Shown here in pieces: positions 35,154 through 45,154 of a stretch of 49,426 nt of DNA. The notes beneath the pieces are model-generated. The model was not told where the DNA came from. It searched no databases and saw nothing but the letters and a program-made list of their open reading frames with translations. The stretch is from Gammaproteobacteria bacterium (GTDB taxonomy: Bacteria; Pseudomonadota; Gammaproteobacteria; Enterobacterales; Kangiellaceae), in the NCBI GenBank assembly GCA_013373545.1, contig JABXHQ010000065.1:1-49426 (forward strand). Reading direction: 5' to 3'. A program made the position numbers and the translations under genes. The first letter of the stretch is position 1. Every line of letters starts with the position of its first letter.

Positions 35154-36445
35154 TGGACTTAAGCCAAGTGACAGAAACCTTCATTACAATTTTACAGTCG
35201 CGTTTGCCAACCTTTGCTGACTGGCCGATTGCCACAACTCTCACCGCATCGGCGGCGCCGCCCGATTCGGTGGGCGCCAATCATGCCGTGAGTTTTTATC
35301 TGTACCATGTTAAAGAAGCCGCGCATACCAAAGCTCAAGACTGGCAAATTCAACACGATTGCCCATTGCGCTATAAATCAATGGGATTAACCCTGTACTA
35401 CATTATGACACCGCGCAGTAATATTTCGGATGTTGAACAACGTGCCTATGCCGATCAATTAACCCTTGGTTTAGCGCTAAAAACCTTGCACGAATTACCT
35501 TTTATTAACGACACCACTACGGTGGATTCGAGCGGCGGTCCTGTGCTTGCAATGCCACTGGCTTTACGTGGGCGCAATAATCAACTGCGCGTGACATTAC
35601 GACCGACCGCCGCTGAAGATGCTGCCGAATATTGGCAAGCGGGTACTCAAGCTGCGCGTTTGTCCGCTTATTACGAAGTGGATGCGGTGTTGTTAGAACC
35701 AGAACAACGTCCGTCGCAGTCGGGGCGGGTGTATGCCGTTGGGGTACATACTTTTGCACGTAAAGCACCGCAAGTGACGCAAACGCAAAATACCATTAGT
35801 TTTACCTTACCCGGTGAAAGCGATATTCGAGAGATCCAACACTCGCCTGCGCAAGTTGCGCTGGGTGATACTTTAGAAGTGTTGGGCAGTGATTTACAAG
35901 GTGATTACGGCACTCAGTTACTGCTGAGTCATCAAGATTTTGTTGAGCCATTAGCCGTGGATGCTCCTTGGTCCGTCGATACCAATGGCAGCCGGTTAAC
36001 CGCAGTGATCCAAAGCAGCATTGGTGCGCAAGTGATCTTGCCAGGTGTCTATCATGCATTGGTTGAAACGATTGATCGTCGGCGACTGCCCAATGGCGAT
36101 ACACGTGATTTTCCGCGCCGCTCAAATCCATCCTTGTTTGCAATCGCGCCAAGAATATTGGCGATCAATTTAGTGGCAACTGAATTTGTTATCCAAGTTC
36201 AAGGATTTGAACCCCATTTATTAAGTGCTGAAGAAATCTTATTGTTTGTCGGTTCAGAGCGCCTCGAACGTGTGAGTGCCAATCCGCCGGGTCCCGGTGA
36301 GTTTGTAACGCCTGCAGCACCGCCTGTGGATACCGATAAAATAATTCTGCGCCTTTCTGCCGGTCTAAGCTCCGGCGATGAACTGGCTATTCGATTAGTG
36401 GTTCGAGGCGTTGAGTCGGCCCCCAACTGGATAATGGTGCCATGA
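35144..36445 (+). CDS. DUF4255 eCIS terminator/cap protein (Afp16-like) with IPT-like tail
   Basis: Afp16-type proteins cap the tube and sheath end away from the baseplate and set particle length. ATG at 35144 with GGAG eight bases upstream gives 433 residues; the TTG at 35129 is in frame but poorer. The N-terminal ~190 residues are DUF4255: TETFITILQSRLPTF, HAVSFYLYHVKEAAHTKAQDW and YKSMGLTLYYIMTP. The rest is beta-rich with two IPT/TIG-like stretches (HSPAQVALGDTLEVLGSDL, then APRILAINLVATEF with FVIQVQGFEP), beyond the short form. It overlaps the ATPase gene by four bases (ATGA). Confidence 0.88.
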   Translation: MALMDLSQVTETFITILQSRLPTFADWPIATTLTASAAPPDSVGANHAVSFYLYHVKEAAHTKAQDWQIQHDCPLRYKSMGLTLYYIMTPRSNISDVEQRAYADQLTLGLALKTLHELPFINDTTTVDSSGGPVLAMPLALRGRNNQLRVTLRPTAAEDAAEYWQAGTQAARLSAYYEVDAVLLEPEQRPSQSGRVYAVGVHTFARKAPQVTQTQNTISFTLPGESDIREIQHSPAQVALGDTLEVLGSDLQGDYGTQLLLSHQDFVEPLAVDAPWSVDTNGSRLTAVIQSSIGAQVILPGVYHALVETIDRRRLPNGDTRDFPRRSNPSLFAIAPRILAINLVATEFVIQVQGFEPHLLSAEEILLFVGSERLERVSANPPGPGEFVTPAAPPVDTDKIILRLSAGLSSGDELAIRLVVRGVESAPNWIMVP

Positions 36446-38349
36446 ACAGTCGCGCCGATTTAACCATGGAACAAGCTCCGATTGCTGAAATTCGAGAGCG
36501 GCTAACCGATGATTTATTGGCGTTTTTAGATGGTGAGTTAGTTGCGTTTGAGCCGCACAAGCATTTGCCGAGATTGAACTTACTAGCTGAGCTATTTTCG
36601 TTAAGTGAAGCTGAAACTAAAGTAGTCAGTGTCCTTTGGCTGAGTTGTTTTTCCAGCAAATTACAACGGTGTTTTACTCGATTAATGCAGCGAGAATATT
36701 TGTCGCTTATAACGATTACTCAGTTACTCAAACTAAACGCCAAGTATTATCTTGGTGATTCATCGGCGTTAACTAAATGGGCGTTGTTAAACGAGCAGTT
36801 TATGGCCGATGGAGGCTATCGTATTACTCTTGATCCGGTAATTCTCAATTGGCTTGAAGGTGATGAACTATACGATCCTTGGGTGGCTAATTATATTCGG
36901 CCAACTCAGCATCTATATCGTGTTGAGCCAGAAATGCTTAATCCATATGCTGAGAAAGTGAAGCAAAGCATCATAGCGCAAAAGCCAATTGATATTTATG
37001 TCATTGCCAATGATTGCATTCAAGCGGAGAATTTTAGTGCTGAATTAATGGCAACTCTGGGCTTTGCTCTGGCCTCATTTGAGCAACCAGTCGTTACAAA
37101 TGAGTTAACCGACACCAGTCTTAGAATTGCGCGGTTTTGTTACTTAACATCTAAGGTACCGTACTACTCAGAAAATCAATCAATGGCGAGACTTTCCTGG
37201 AACAGTACTCGATTTCCCATCCAAATATTTTATTGCGCGAACCAACAAGTGATGGTTAATTTGCGCAGTTCTGAAACGCATAATCGTGAAGTTTGTGTTA
37301 TTGAGCTAGCGCCATTAAATCGCTTGGAGATAACCGAGCTTTGGCAGAATTGCTTGCCGGAAAGCCTTGCTTGGCAAGCAATAGAGCGGGAGCGGCTGTA
37401 TCACCGTCCGCATATTAGTGCGAGTGATATTCTACGAGTCGCGCAACAGGCCCCGAAAAATATTGATCAAGTCAACCAAATTCTGAATCGTCAAGTTGAT
37501 AATGATTTACATGGCCTGGCACAAAAAATCAATAGTGACTTTCAGCGTGATGACTTAGTGGTTACAGACGCTATTAGCCTGCGCATTGATGAAATAATTT
37601 TTGAAGCGCGAGCACGCAATGAGTTATGGAGTAAGCCAGAAGTAGCTCGTATGTTCCCCCATGGACGCGGTTTAATGGCGCTTTTTTCTGGGCCTCCTGG
37701 TGTAGGTAAAACAATGGCTGCACAAGTTATCGCGAATCAACTCGGCTTGAATTTATTACGTGTTGATTTGTCGACGTTGGTGAGCAAGTGGGTCGGAGAA
37801 ACGATTGAAAATGTGCAGAAAGTATTGAGTGCAAAAGTCAGTCAGCAGTCGGTGATTTTTTTCGATGAAGCCGACGCTTTATTTGGCCGGCGCATCGATG
37901 ATGTTAAAGATGCGAATGACCGATTTCTTAACATGGATAGTGGACACTTGATGGTTGCCTTGGAGAACTTCGACGGCATCGTATTAATGGCGACGAATTT
38001 AGTTGGTAACATAGATCCTGCGTTTATTCGTCGAATTCGACATACAATCGAGTTTGAAAAGCCAAATCATCAAGCGCGAATTGCAATCTGGAAGAAATGC
38101 ACCTACTCATTATTTGAAAATGCTGAAACGCTTTATAGCGATCAAGATTTTAATTGTTTAGCGAAGCTTGAAGGTACTGGCGCGCAAATTAAAAATGCTT
38201 GTTTATCGTCATTGTTACAAGGTCAGCAGTTGGCGAAGCCTGTAACCGCTCGACTGCTTGCGCAAATGCTGTGTCGTGAACTAGCTAAAGATGGCCGAGG
38301 CATGTCTGAAGAGCATTTGTCGAGGCTTCTTGCGGAAGGTGGATTATGA
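36442..38349 (+). CDS. eCIS AAA+ ATPase (Afp15-like)
   Basis: ATPase of the class that is a hallmark of eCIS loci; in Afp/PVC it is needed for assembly or cargo loading. The 635 residues have a ~390-residue helical N-terminal part without a recognised domain, then the AAA+ core: Walker A GPPGVGKT at 417-424, the KWVGETIENVQKVL pore-helix region, Walker B VIFFDEADALFGRR with DEAD at ~475-478, sensor 1 MATNLVGNID and Arg finger AFIRRIRHTIEF. It overlaps both neighbours by four bases (ATGA), so expression is coupled. Confidence 0.92.
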   Translation: MNSRADLTMEQAPIAEIRERLTDDLLAFLDGELVAFEPHKHLPRLNLLAELFSLSEAETKVVSVLWLSCFSSKLQRCFTRLMQREYLSLITITQLLKLNAKYYLGDSSALTKWALLNEQFMADGGYRITLDPVILNWLEGDELYDPWVANYIRPTQHLYRVEPEMLNPYAEKVKQSIIAQKPIDIYVIANDCIQAENFSAELMATLGFALASFEQPVVTNELTDTSLRIARFCYLTSKVPYYSENQSMARLSWNSTRFPIQIFYCANQQVMVNLRSSETHNREVCVIELAPLNRLEITELWQNCLPESLAWQAIERERLYHRPHISASDILRVAQQAPKNIDQVNQILNRQVDNDLHGLAQKINSDFQRDDLVVTDAISLRIDEIIFEARARNELWSKPEVARMFPHGRGLMALFSGPPGVGKTMAAQVIANQLGLNLLRVDLSTLVSKWVGETIENVQKVLSAKVSQQSVIFFDEADALFGRRIDDVKDANDRFLNMDSGHLMVALENFDGIVLMATNLVGNIDPAFIRRIRHTIEFEKPNHQARIAIWKKCTYSLFENAETLYSDQDFNCLAKLEGTGAQIKNACLSSLLQGQQLAKPVTARLLAQMLCRELAKDGRGMSEEHLSRLLAEGGL

Positions 38350-41300
38350 GTGTCGCTGAGCGGTGTTCCTCAGGCACTCAGAGACAAAGTCGTCGTTCTA
38401 AGCGACAATCATTGTCATTTCGGCAGCAACAGTTGGAGTCACAAGCGCAATTTGCTGCAGACAATTTTACTGCGAATAATAGACAAACCAGAGTTCATTT
38501 TAGTCAAGCTCCCGCAGCCAGCATTCCCGTCACTAACAGTCGTTCGGAAGCCCTACCTAAAGCGCTTCAAGATAGTCTAGAGCAGGCTTATGATACCGAT
38601 TTAAGCGCGATAAGAATCCATCGCGATCAAGCAGCCTTGGAACTAACGCGAGATCTAAATGCGCGAGCCTTTGCCGCTGGCAGTCACTTATTCTTTGCTC
38701 CTCATTTATATCAACCGCACTCACTATCGGGACAAAACCTTATCGCGCATGAGGTCGCTCATGCGATTCAGCAAACTGCTCGTAGTAGTAGTGTAAGTCC
38801 TTATTCGCAATCAGTGACCGATATAAGTGGCTCGGGCATTGCTCAGTGTTCCGAGTTACCCTTAACATCAACCGAGTCTGTAGCCGACGTTGCGGAGCTA
38901 TTACAAAATATTTTGGACTTAGTTCCGGCCGATCTCGCTACCGATCAAGCGCAAGCGATTGCTCAGCTAATTCAGGGCCATCGTAACGCCGAGCAGCAAA
39001 ATTCAGTTGAGGCGTTTTGGCAGGAGCGAGAGCAGTACTTTGTTAGTGAAACGAATGATCCTTTATTTGGAATTGCTTACCAAGACTTAATTGCGCTGCC
39101 ATTTGTTATGGTGGCACTTTTTGACGCGTTTAAAAAGCAACAACGTTTCGACGCTGCGATTAAAATATTTACCATCGCACCGAGCATCCGTACGCAATTT
39201 TACTCGGCTGAATTTTATCGTGCTTTTAGTGCCAGTCAAGCGAACAGTGATAATCCATTTGCTTACCACGATCTTATTTGGAATGCGACAGAGTTTTTTG
39301 CGCCGACCCGTTATGAGCGTATGTATGACACTGTCCGCTCTTACTTTCTTGGGCCAACGCGAGCAATCCCTAACCTTGGTGGTAGTCCGCGATTTCAAGA
39401 TGCGGCTGGCGCTTTTTTGGCGCTCAAAGATGCGCCCGAAGGCGTTATAGAAAATGAAATATTTTTTGCTACCGTTTGGGCGGTTCGCAAAGTTGATCGA
39501 ATCAGAATTAATAAGCTAAGTGAGTTGGCGAGAACCGCGGCAGAAGATACACCAGCGAGTCAATTAACGTTACGCGAACGATATTTAGTAGCTCTGGGTT
39601 TTGAAAATTGGATTGCACAATATGATCAAACGACTCCAGCCGAGAGCGATACCGATTTAAATCCCGTTGAGGCCTTAGCGCAACAGGCCGAGACGCGTGA
39701 TGATGTTGAAGATTTAACTCCGGAAACGTTACATATATTGCAGGCATTAGCGCCATTTTGGCACATGGTTGCCAGTAGTTCAGCGCAACTTATTGCTGAA
39801 ATATTTTTGCTTGAAGAGCGCCGCCGCGGGGGGCGAAACTTAGCAAACGGAGTGAGTGCTGGTGATTTTATTTCAGCGGTTGTGAATCAGGATGAGTTAG
39901 CTGATTTTAAAGTCGTAATGGTCACGCAATTGCAAAGAGTGCTGGCCCTCAATAATGGCTTTGTGCCACCGGCGAATACCTACCGTGATCGCGTTGGTCA
40001 TGCCAAAACCCAAATTCGAACAGCTCTGCATAGTGAATTGGAAACGCCAGTTTTTAGAGTAGTCAAGCGACTACAGAATAATCAAACAGTATCGTCAGAA
40101 GAGCGAGATTTAATGTTCGTCAGAATGTGGCTAATGCTGCGTGTGTCTGATTTTATCGAAGTACTCGATCTTTATAGTTATGACGATGATCGTGCATTTG
40201 AAGGGCAGTACCGTGAACGTGATGATCAAGGTGCATTTACTGGTGCTGGTCGAGAGGACATTCGAATTGCACATCGCTTTGAGGTAGCTTCATGGATCTA
40301 TGGATTTGGCAATGCCACTAATTGGGGGGAGCTTGCTGAACTTGGGCTAGCCATTCGAACCGCAACTCAAGAAGGTCAGACAGAAAGTCATATCGCTTTG
40401 ATCGGCGACTGGGTTGAGGATACTTCGGTCTCGATTGGACAGATCCGAGATGATTTTAGCAGCGGATTGGTGATTAACGATTGGGCTCCTTTAACCGCGG
40501 GCGATTTGGCGAATTTTTTTCAAGCGAGATATTTTGAAGGACTGAGAGGGCATCTCGATCAATTGGTCTCCGATCGTTATTTAGATTACGACCGTCCTCT
40601 AATTAGAGAAGCTAAGTCATTAGCTCATGAGCATGAGGGACGACCACGCAAATATATAATTGAAGGGCAACGCTACTATGCAGCATTAAAAGATGAAGAT
40701 CGCGGTCATCTCGACGAGCTTTACGGCTCACATCCTAAAACCCAAATGTTTATTGCTGAATTAAACTTTCCGGTTCGAGTAAGCTCTCGACAAGATATTT
40801 TCTTTTGGACTTTTCCCGCGCTTGATCAAGTAGTGGCCATTTTACAAAATGTTGCAGAGTTCCAGCAGTTAATTTCGAGACATGAAGCCTTCCAAACTGC
40901 GCAACCGGCCCAAGTACTAGAAATGGATGGGATGCACATTGAAGTAAATGATTCGGCACCAGAAGTAGAATCGGAAGCAGCAGAGCCAGAGACCCCTCCC
41001 GAATGGCTATTGTGGTTGGAAAAGTTAAATGATGCACTTACTTGGTGGCAATCTCTTAGTGAAGATGAGAAAGACAGTTCTTTTGATCGACAGCTCACTG
41101 CGCAAGTAAGAGCATTTCATGGTGGTCTGCGCGATGACCTTGATCAACGTTATGATGAAATGCTCGCCGCAGAAAGACGCGCTTCTATTTATGAGCGGCA
41201 AGCCTTTGTCAATAGTTATGTAAGGCCAAACCTCGCTGCTTATGATCGCTTTAACCATTTCAGTGAAGGACCACGTGGTGGTCTTATCTATGGTATACCT

Positions 41301-44300
41301 AGCCAAGTCCTCAGTGATATTTCTGAACTCGCATCACGTACTCAGCCTTCCGACGATCAAGGCGCTCATTTAGCTGTCGCCTTTTTACAAATTAGTGACG
41401 TCATACTAGAGCGCTTTGCGAATAATCAGCGCTTTGATATTTATGCTGGATACAAACATGTGTTGGACCAGGTGATTGAGCATCTCGATCATTATGGCGA
41501 TGACATCACTCAGTTTCTAGCACCTAATGAACGTAGTAACAGTGACTGGGTCAGTACGCGGCGCGCGAATATTGAAGAACAAATTGCTCGCTTTGAGCAG
41601 TTTACGCTTGATTTACAGATGCAATTTGGTTTTGGTGGAAATGTCGAGAATGGCAATGAATTACTTTTTGGCCTCGATCAAGGTTTCACTATTAGTACTC
41701 AAGAGCCTGCCGAAGGTGAAAGTCCTATCGGAGGCCCCAACTTTGTTATTGATGGCATTCAATATCGTTTACTAGATGTATTTCATAATTTTGTTTATCA
41801 CCCTCCGGTAGGAGATAGTCAAGGCATTTTAATCGTTGATGGTGAGCAGGTTCGGCCTTATCAAGAAGGTCAGTCAGCACCGGCAGAGCCGCGTGTTCTA
41901 TTCCAAATTTCCATTAACGGAATGGCGCACGATATTACCGAAGCTACCAACGATGATTTGTTAAAGACTTTGTCGCAAGCCATCACCATGGAAGCAATAA
42001 ATCGTAACTTGCAAAACCTTGGTGAAATCATTGAGACCTTTAATGAAGTATTGATGGAAGGGGTGGAGTTTATCCCCGGTGCTGGACAAGCGGTTTTGAT
42101 TGCGCGCATTGGTATGTCGATCATTCAGATGATCAACAGTGGTGAACTCGATGATATAAAAGAGTTGTTATTCTCAAACCCCCAAGAGTTATTTGAAAAT
42201 CTGCAAATCAGAATTGAAGATGCAATGCGACCTGAGACGTTGTGGAAGTTTTTACTCTTTAACAACGGACCTTTCCTAGGAAATTTTGCCGGCAACGATG
42301 AGGACGAAGAGCGTAGACGTCGCCGCAGACCCTCGCGTCGCCGCGGAGTATCCGCCAAATTGCGCCGGATAACAGCGACCTTAGCCGGGCTCGGCCGAAG
42401 TTTCGCAATCTCGGTTTCTTCCTTGCAAGATAAGATGAGACGCCCAACCCGCAGCTTGCAATATGCGGTGTTATCAACGCCACTGCTTGGCTTCTTTTTA
42501 CAGCAAATGGATCGTTATCTGCCTATTCTTTCTGAATTGTCACTGTCCGATATCACCGATGCCATTGAAGGCGTCGATAATGCAATGACAACTATTCAGC
42601 AATTTCCAGATAAAGTTACCGAGATGGCGCAGACATTTAATGAGATGGAGTTGCCCGACGAAATTTTTAACATGGAAGATATTCTTGAGATTGTCCTCGA
42701 GCTAGTGGTTGATCGCTTGCCCGCTAAAGCCGAATATCCGATTCGTTTTTTGTTAGTGTTACTTGAAGTCGGCGATATGAAAGGTCGTATTCTGCGCACG
42801 ATCGGTGATTGGATTGGTGAAGTTGCCGATCCAAATGACTACTGGCGTAGTGCTCGAGATGAATATATCGATCCATTATTTCAGGACGCTCGAGATGAGT
42901 TTGTCAATCGTGTGTATGGCACAATGAATGCGATTAGAGGAATTAATTTTACTAATCCTTTATCGGGATTAGGGGATTTTACGCCCCAAAATGCACCGCT
43001 TGCCGAACCGGAAATGGAAGGTTATGACGGTCAAATGGAGCGGCCGTTGAATCAGCACTTTCAACAACAATCAAGCTCACTAGGCCATGTCTCTTCGGGA
43101 AATAAATTAAACCCTCGAACTCGTCTTTCTGTCGAGCGAGCTTTCGGCCACGACTTTAGCCATGTGCGACTACACCAAGGCAGCGAAGGTGATCGAATGA
43201 CACAGCGTTTTAATGCGCAAGGTATCACCTCTGGAAGCCATATTTTTTTACCCAATACTTTAAATATTGCATCAAACAGTGGACAGCATATTCTGCATCA
43301 TGAACTAACCCACGTGCTGCAACAAACTGGACGTCGCCCCTTGGGTTCTATTAACCCTAACACGCCAACACTTGGACGCCATCGCCGCGGATTTAATTTT
43401 AACAGTGCGCGTGAGAATGCCGCCGAACAGGTAGCAAAACAAACCGTCTCTAGTCCCGTTGCGCGACGACCGATTGATCCAGGTTCTGGCGAGGCGGCCG
43501 GGCTGCAGCCGCGCATGCAAGATGCTTTTCTAAGTGATTTTTTTCGCTTTTTAACTTCTTATCAGTCACTGCAAGAATACTCTAACGAGTCTATTGATCG
43601 CGCTCGAGCAATTGCGCTTGATCCTGAGGTGCGAAATCAAACACGCTATGTAGCGCGCGATATTAGAGCGATGGTTTCTGACAGCGGGGAGCTTCAAGTC
43701 GACGCACGCTTTAGTTCGGTTCGAGCTTTGATTAAACAAAGGTTAGCAGGGCAATTTAGAGGCGGTGACTTTACTCAAGCGGTGGTTGCCATTGCTAAAA
43801 ATGCGCAGCGCGAGGAGCGCAGTAGTGGCTCAAGTCAATCGGACCCAGAGAAGTATTTGCACTTGCGCAGTTTTTCTCTAGGACTTAAACAGTGGATTTT
43901 TGCCAATACCGGTATCGAGGTCAATATTCGTCTAAATCGTAAAGAGAGTGCACCCACTGAACTTGATCCGGATAGTCCAATTTCAGCGATGCATGCCGAT
44001 GCAATCTTCTTACCGGGTATACCGGTAGCGGGATCCGGTCGTGAGTTATGGACCGAAGTAATTGATAATACCTTTCCGCGCGCGAATGATGACCGTTCCA
44101 AACGAGTGTATCGCGCTCAAGCGCGTCTTTACTTAAACAGCCGAGGTCCTACATTTAACCCGTTTCAAAGCGGAATAACTACCGGGACACCAACGTTTCG
44201 GTTTAAAACCAGTGTGAAAAACGATATTGATGCTCTGGTTGATGCGGCTACGGCCGCTTCAAGTGACTTTGATGCCAACTTCCTTCCGCCGGTGAGCTAC

Positions 44301-45119
44301 TACACAAATACAAGTGATGAGACTACTCCTAACCCTGTTAATGCGAGTATGGGAATCACGCGCTTGCGTTTAGGTCTACACGGTGACGGTAGTCAAAGAG
44401 CTGTTGATCGTGAGTCGCATCATTTACCACAGTATTTATTGATTGAGTACTTTGCCAACCTAAAAAGTGAAAAACCCTTTCAGCACATAAATGTTCTAAA
44501 TGATTATGGTCTTGATGCCAGTTCAAGCATTGCAAACTCTTTTACCAATACCAGTGGCACTTCATTAGCAATTAGCTCATTAAAGGGCAGTGGACGTGGC
44601 TCCAATATGCCTTCGATTCTACTTGCCCGTGTGACTCATCAAAGAGCGGGATTGCATGTGGTGGGAGAGGCTGACGAAGCGGGTGGTCGACCCACTCAGG
44701 GGATCGCGATTCATAATTACTTTAAAAATCAAATTAAATCAAAAGTATCGGAAGATTTTCGCAATAAAATGTTTGGAAATTCTGCAGCCGAATTACGAGC
44801 CATGTTCGAAGAGTCACCACAAGCCGCTACAAATTTACAAAATAAAATTTATGAGTCAATGCGACAAACTTATAGCTGGATGAGTGCTCACATGCTCGAT
44901 AAGTTACGCGAAGGACTTATTAATAATGAGCTCGATTACTACAACACAATGATGCAAGTTTCCAATAATAGTCAGGTTAGCAACCAAGACGGTGAGCCGG
45001 CGCCTGGTTATCGTTTGAGGGATACCGATTTGCTCGGTGTTTTTAATACTGCTGAACAGCATTTTGAACGCGTAATGTCCAGTAGTGGAAATAACTGGAC
45101 CTTGCCGACAGGATCATAG
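38346..45119 (+). CDS. Giant protein with two DUF4157 (eCIS core) domains, candidate cargo
   Basis: 2257 residues, the largest gene here. Residues 1-69 are basic and polar. A first DUF4157 domain spans ~70-150 (LPKALQDSLEQAYDTDLSAI, AFAAGSHLFFAP, HEVAH at 135-139). About 1400 residues follow, mostly helical, with a Gly/hydrophobic segment at ~1240-1270 (FIPGAGQAVLIARIGMSIIQ) and an acidic then Arg-rich patch at ~1318-1335 (RRRRRRPSRRR). A second DUF4157 domain covers ~1588-1665 (LNPRTRLSVERAFGHDFSHV, HELTH at 1652-1656). The last ~590 residues are unrecognised, with ESHHLPQYLLIEYF and His-His at 2025-2026. DUF4157 proteins are typical eCIS-associated cargo or metalloprotease-like proteins. 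The gene overlaps the ATPase gene by four bases. Confidence 0.85.
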   Translation: MSVAERCSSGTQRQSRRSKRQSLSFRQQQLESQAQFAADNFTANNRQTRVHFSQAPAASIPVTNSRSEALPKALQDSLEQAYDTDLSAIRIHRDQAALELTRDLNARAFAAGSHLFFAPHLYQPHSLSGQNLIAHEVAHAIQQTARSSSVSPYSQSVTDISGSGIAQCSELPLTSTESVADVAELLQNILDLVPADLATDQAQAIAQLIQGHRNAEQQNSVEAFWQEREQYFVSETNDPLFGIAYQDLIALPFVMVALFDAFKKQQRFDAAIKIFTIAPSIRTQFYSAEFYRAFSASQANSDNPFAYHDLIWNATEFFAPTRYERMYDTVRSYFLGPTRAIPNLGGSPRFQDAAGAFLALKDAPEGVIENEIFFATVWAVRKVDRIRINKLSELARTAAEDTPASQLTLRERYLVALGFENWIAQYDQTTPAESDTDLNPVEALAQQAETRDDVEDLTPETLHILQALAPFWHMVASSSAQLIAEIFLLEERRRGGRNLANGVSAGDFISAVVNQDELADFKVVMVTQLQRVLALNNGFVPPANTYRDRVGHAKTQIRTALHSELETPVFRVVKRLQNNQTVSSEERDLMFVRMWLMLRVSDFIEVLDLYSYDDDRAFEGQYRERDDQGAFTGAGREDIRIAHRFEVASWIYGFGNATNWGELAELGLAIRTATQEGQTESHIALIGDWVEDTSVSIGQIRDDFSSGLVINDWAPLTAGDLANFFQARYFEGLRGHLDQLVSDRYLDYDRPLIREAKSLAHEHEGRPRKYIIEGQRYYAALKDEDRGHLDELYGSHPKTQMFIAELNFPVRVSSRQDIFFWTFPALDQVVAILQNVAEFQQLISRHEAFQTAQPAQVLEMDGMHIEVNDSAPEVESEAAEPETPPEWLLWLEKLNDALTWWQSLSEDEKDSSFDRQLTAQVRAFHGGLRDDLDQRYDEMLAAERRASIYERQAFVNSYVRPNLAAYDRFNHFSEGPRGGLIYGIPSQVLSDISELASRTQPSDDQGAHLAVAFLQISDVILERFANNQRFDIYAGYKHVLDQVIEHLDHYGDDITQFLAPNERSNSDWVSTRRANIEEQIARFEQFTLDLQMQFGFGGNVENGNELLFGLDQGFTISTQEPAEGESPIGGPNFVIDGIQYRLLDVFHNFVYHPPVGDSQGILIVDGEQVRPYQEGQSAPAEPRVLFQISINGMAHDITEATNDDLLKTLSQAITMEAINRNLQNLGEIIETFNEVLMEGVEFIPGAGQAVLIARIGMSIIQMINSGELDDIKELLFSNPQELFENLQIRIEDAMRPETLWKFLLFNNGPFLGNFAGNDEDEERRRRRRPSRRRGVSAKLRRITATLAGLGRSFAISVSSLQDKMRRPTRSLQYAVLSTPLLGFFLQQMDRYLPILSELSLSDITDAIEGVDNAMTTIQQFPDKVTEMAQTFNEMELPDEIFNMEDILEIVLELVVDRLPAKAEYPIRFLLVLLEVGDMKGRILRTIGDWIGEVADPNDYWRSARDEYIDPLFQDARDEFVNRVYGTMNAIRGINFTNPLSGLGDFTPQNAPLAEPEMEGYDGQMERPLNQHFQQQSSSLGHVSSGNKLNPRTRLSVERAFGHDFSHVRLHQGSEGDRMTQRFNAQGITSGSHIFLPNTLNIASNSGQHILHHELTHVLQQTGRRPLGSINPNTPTLGRHRRGFNFNSARENAAEQVAKQTVSSPVARRPIDPGSGEAAGLQPRMQDAFLSDFFRFLTSYQSLQEYSNESIDRARAIALDPEVRNQTRYVARDIRAMVSDSGELQVDARFSSVRALIKQRLAGQFRGGDFTQAVVAIAKNAQREERSSGSSQSDPEKYLHLRSFSLGLKQWIFANTGIEVNIRLNRKESAPTELDPDSPISAMHADAIFLPGIPVAGSGRELWTEVIDNTFPRANDDRSKRVYRAQARLYLNSRGPTFNPFQSGITTGTPTFRFKTSVKNDIDALVDAATAASSDFDANFLPPVSYYTNTSDETTPNPVNASMGITRLRLGLHGDGSQRAVDRESHHLPQYLLIEYFANLKSEKPFQHINVLNDYGLDASSSIANSFTNTSGTSLAISSLKGSGRGSNMPSILLARVTHQRAGLHVVGEADEAGGRPTQGIAIHNYFKNQIKSKVSEDFRNKMFGNSAAELRAMFEESPQAATNLQNKIYESMRQTYSWMSAHMLDKLREGLINNELDYYNTMMQVSNNSQVSNQDGEPAPGYRLRDTDLLGVFNTAEQHFERVMSSSGNNWTLPTGS

Positions 45120-45154
45120 AGAAGCGCAATGAATTTTAACAGAATGAGTGTTTT

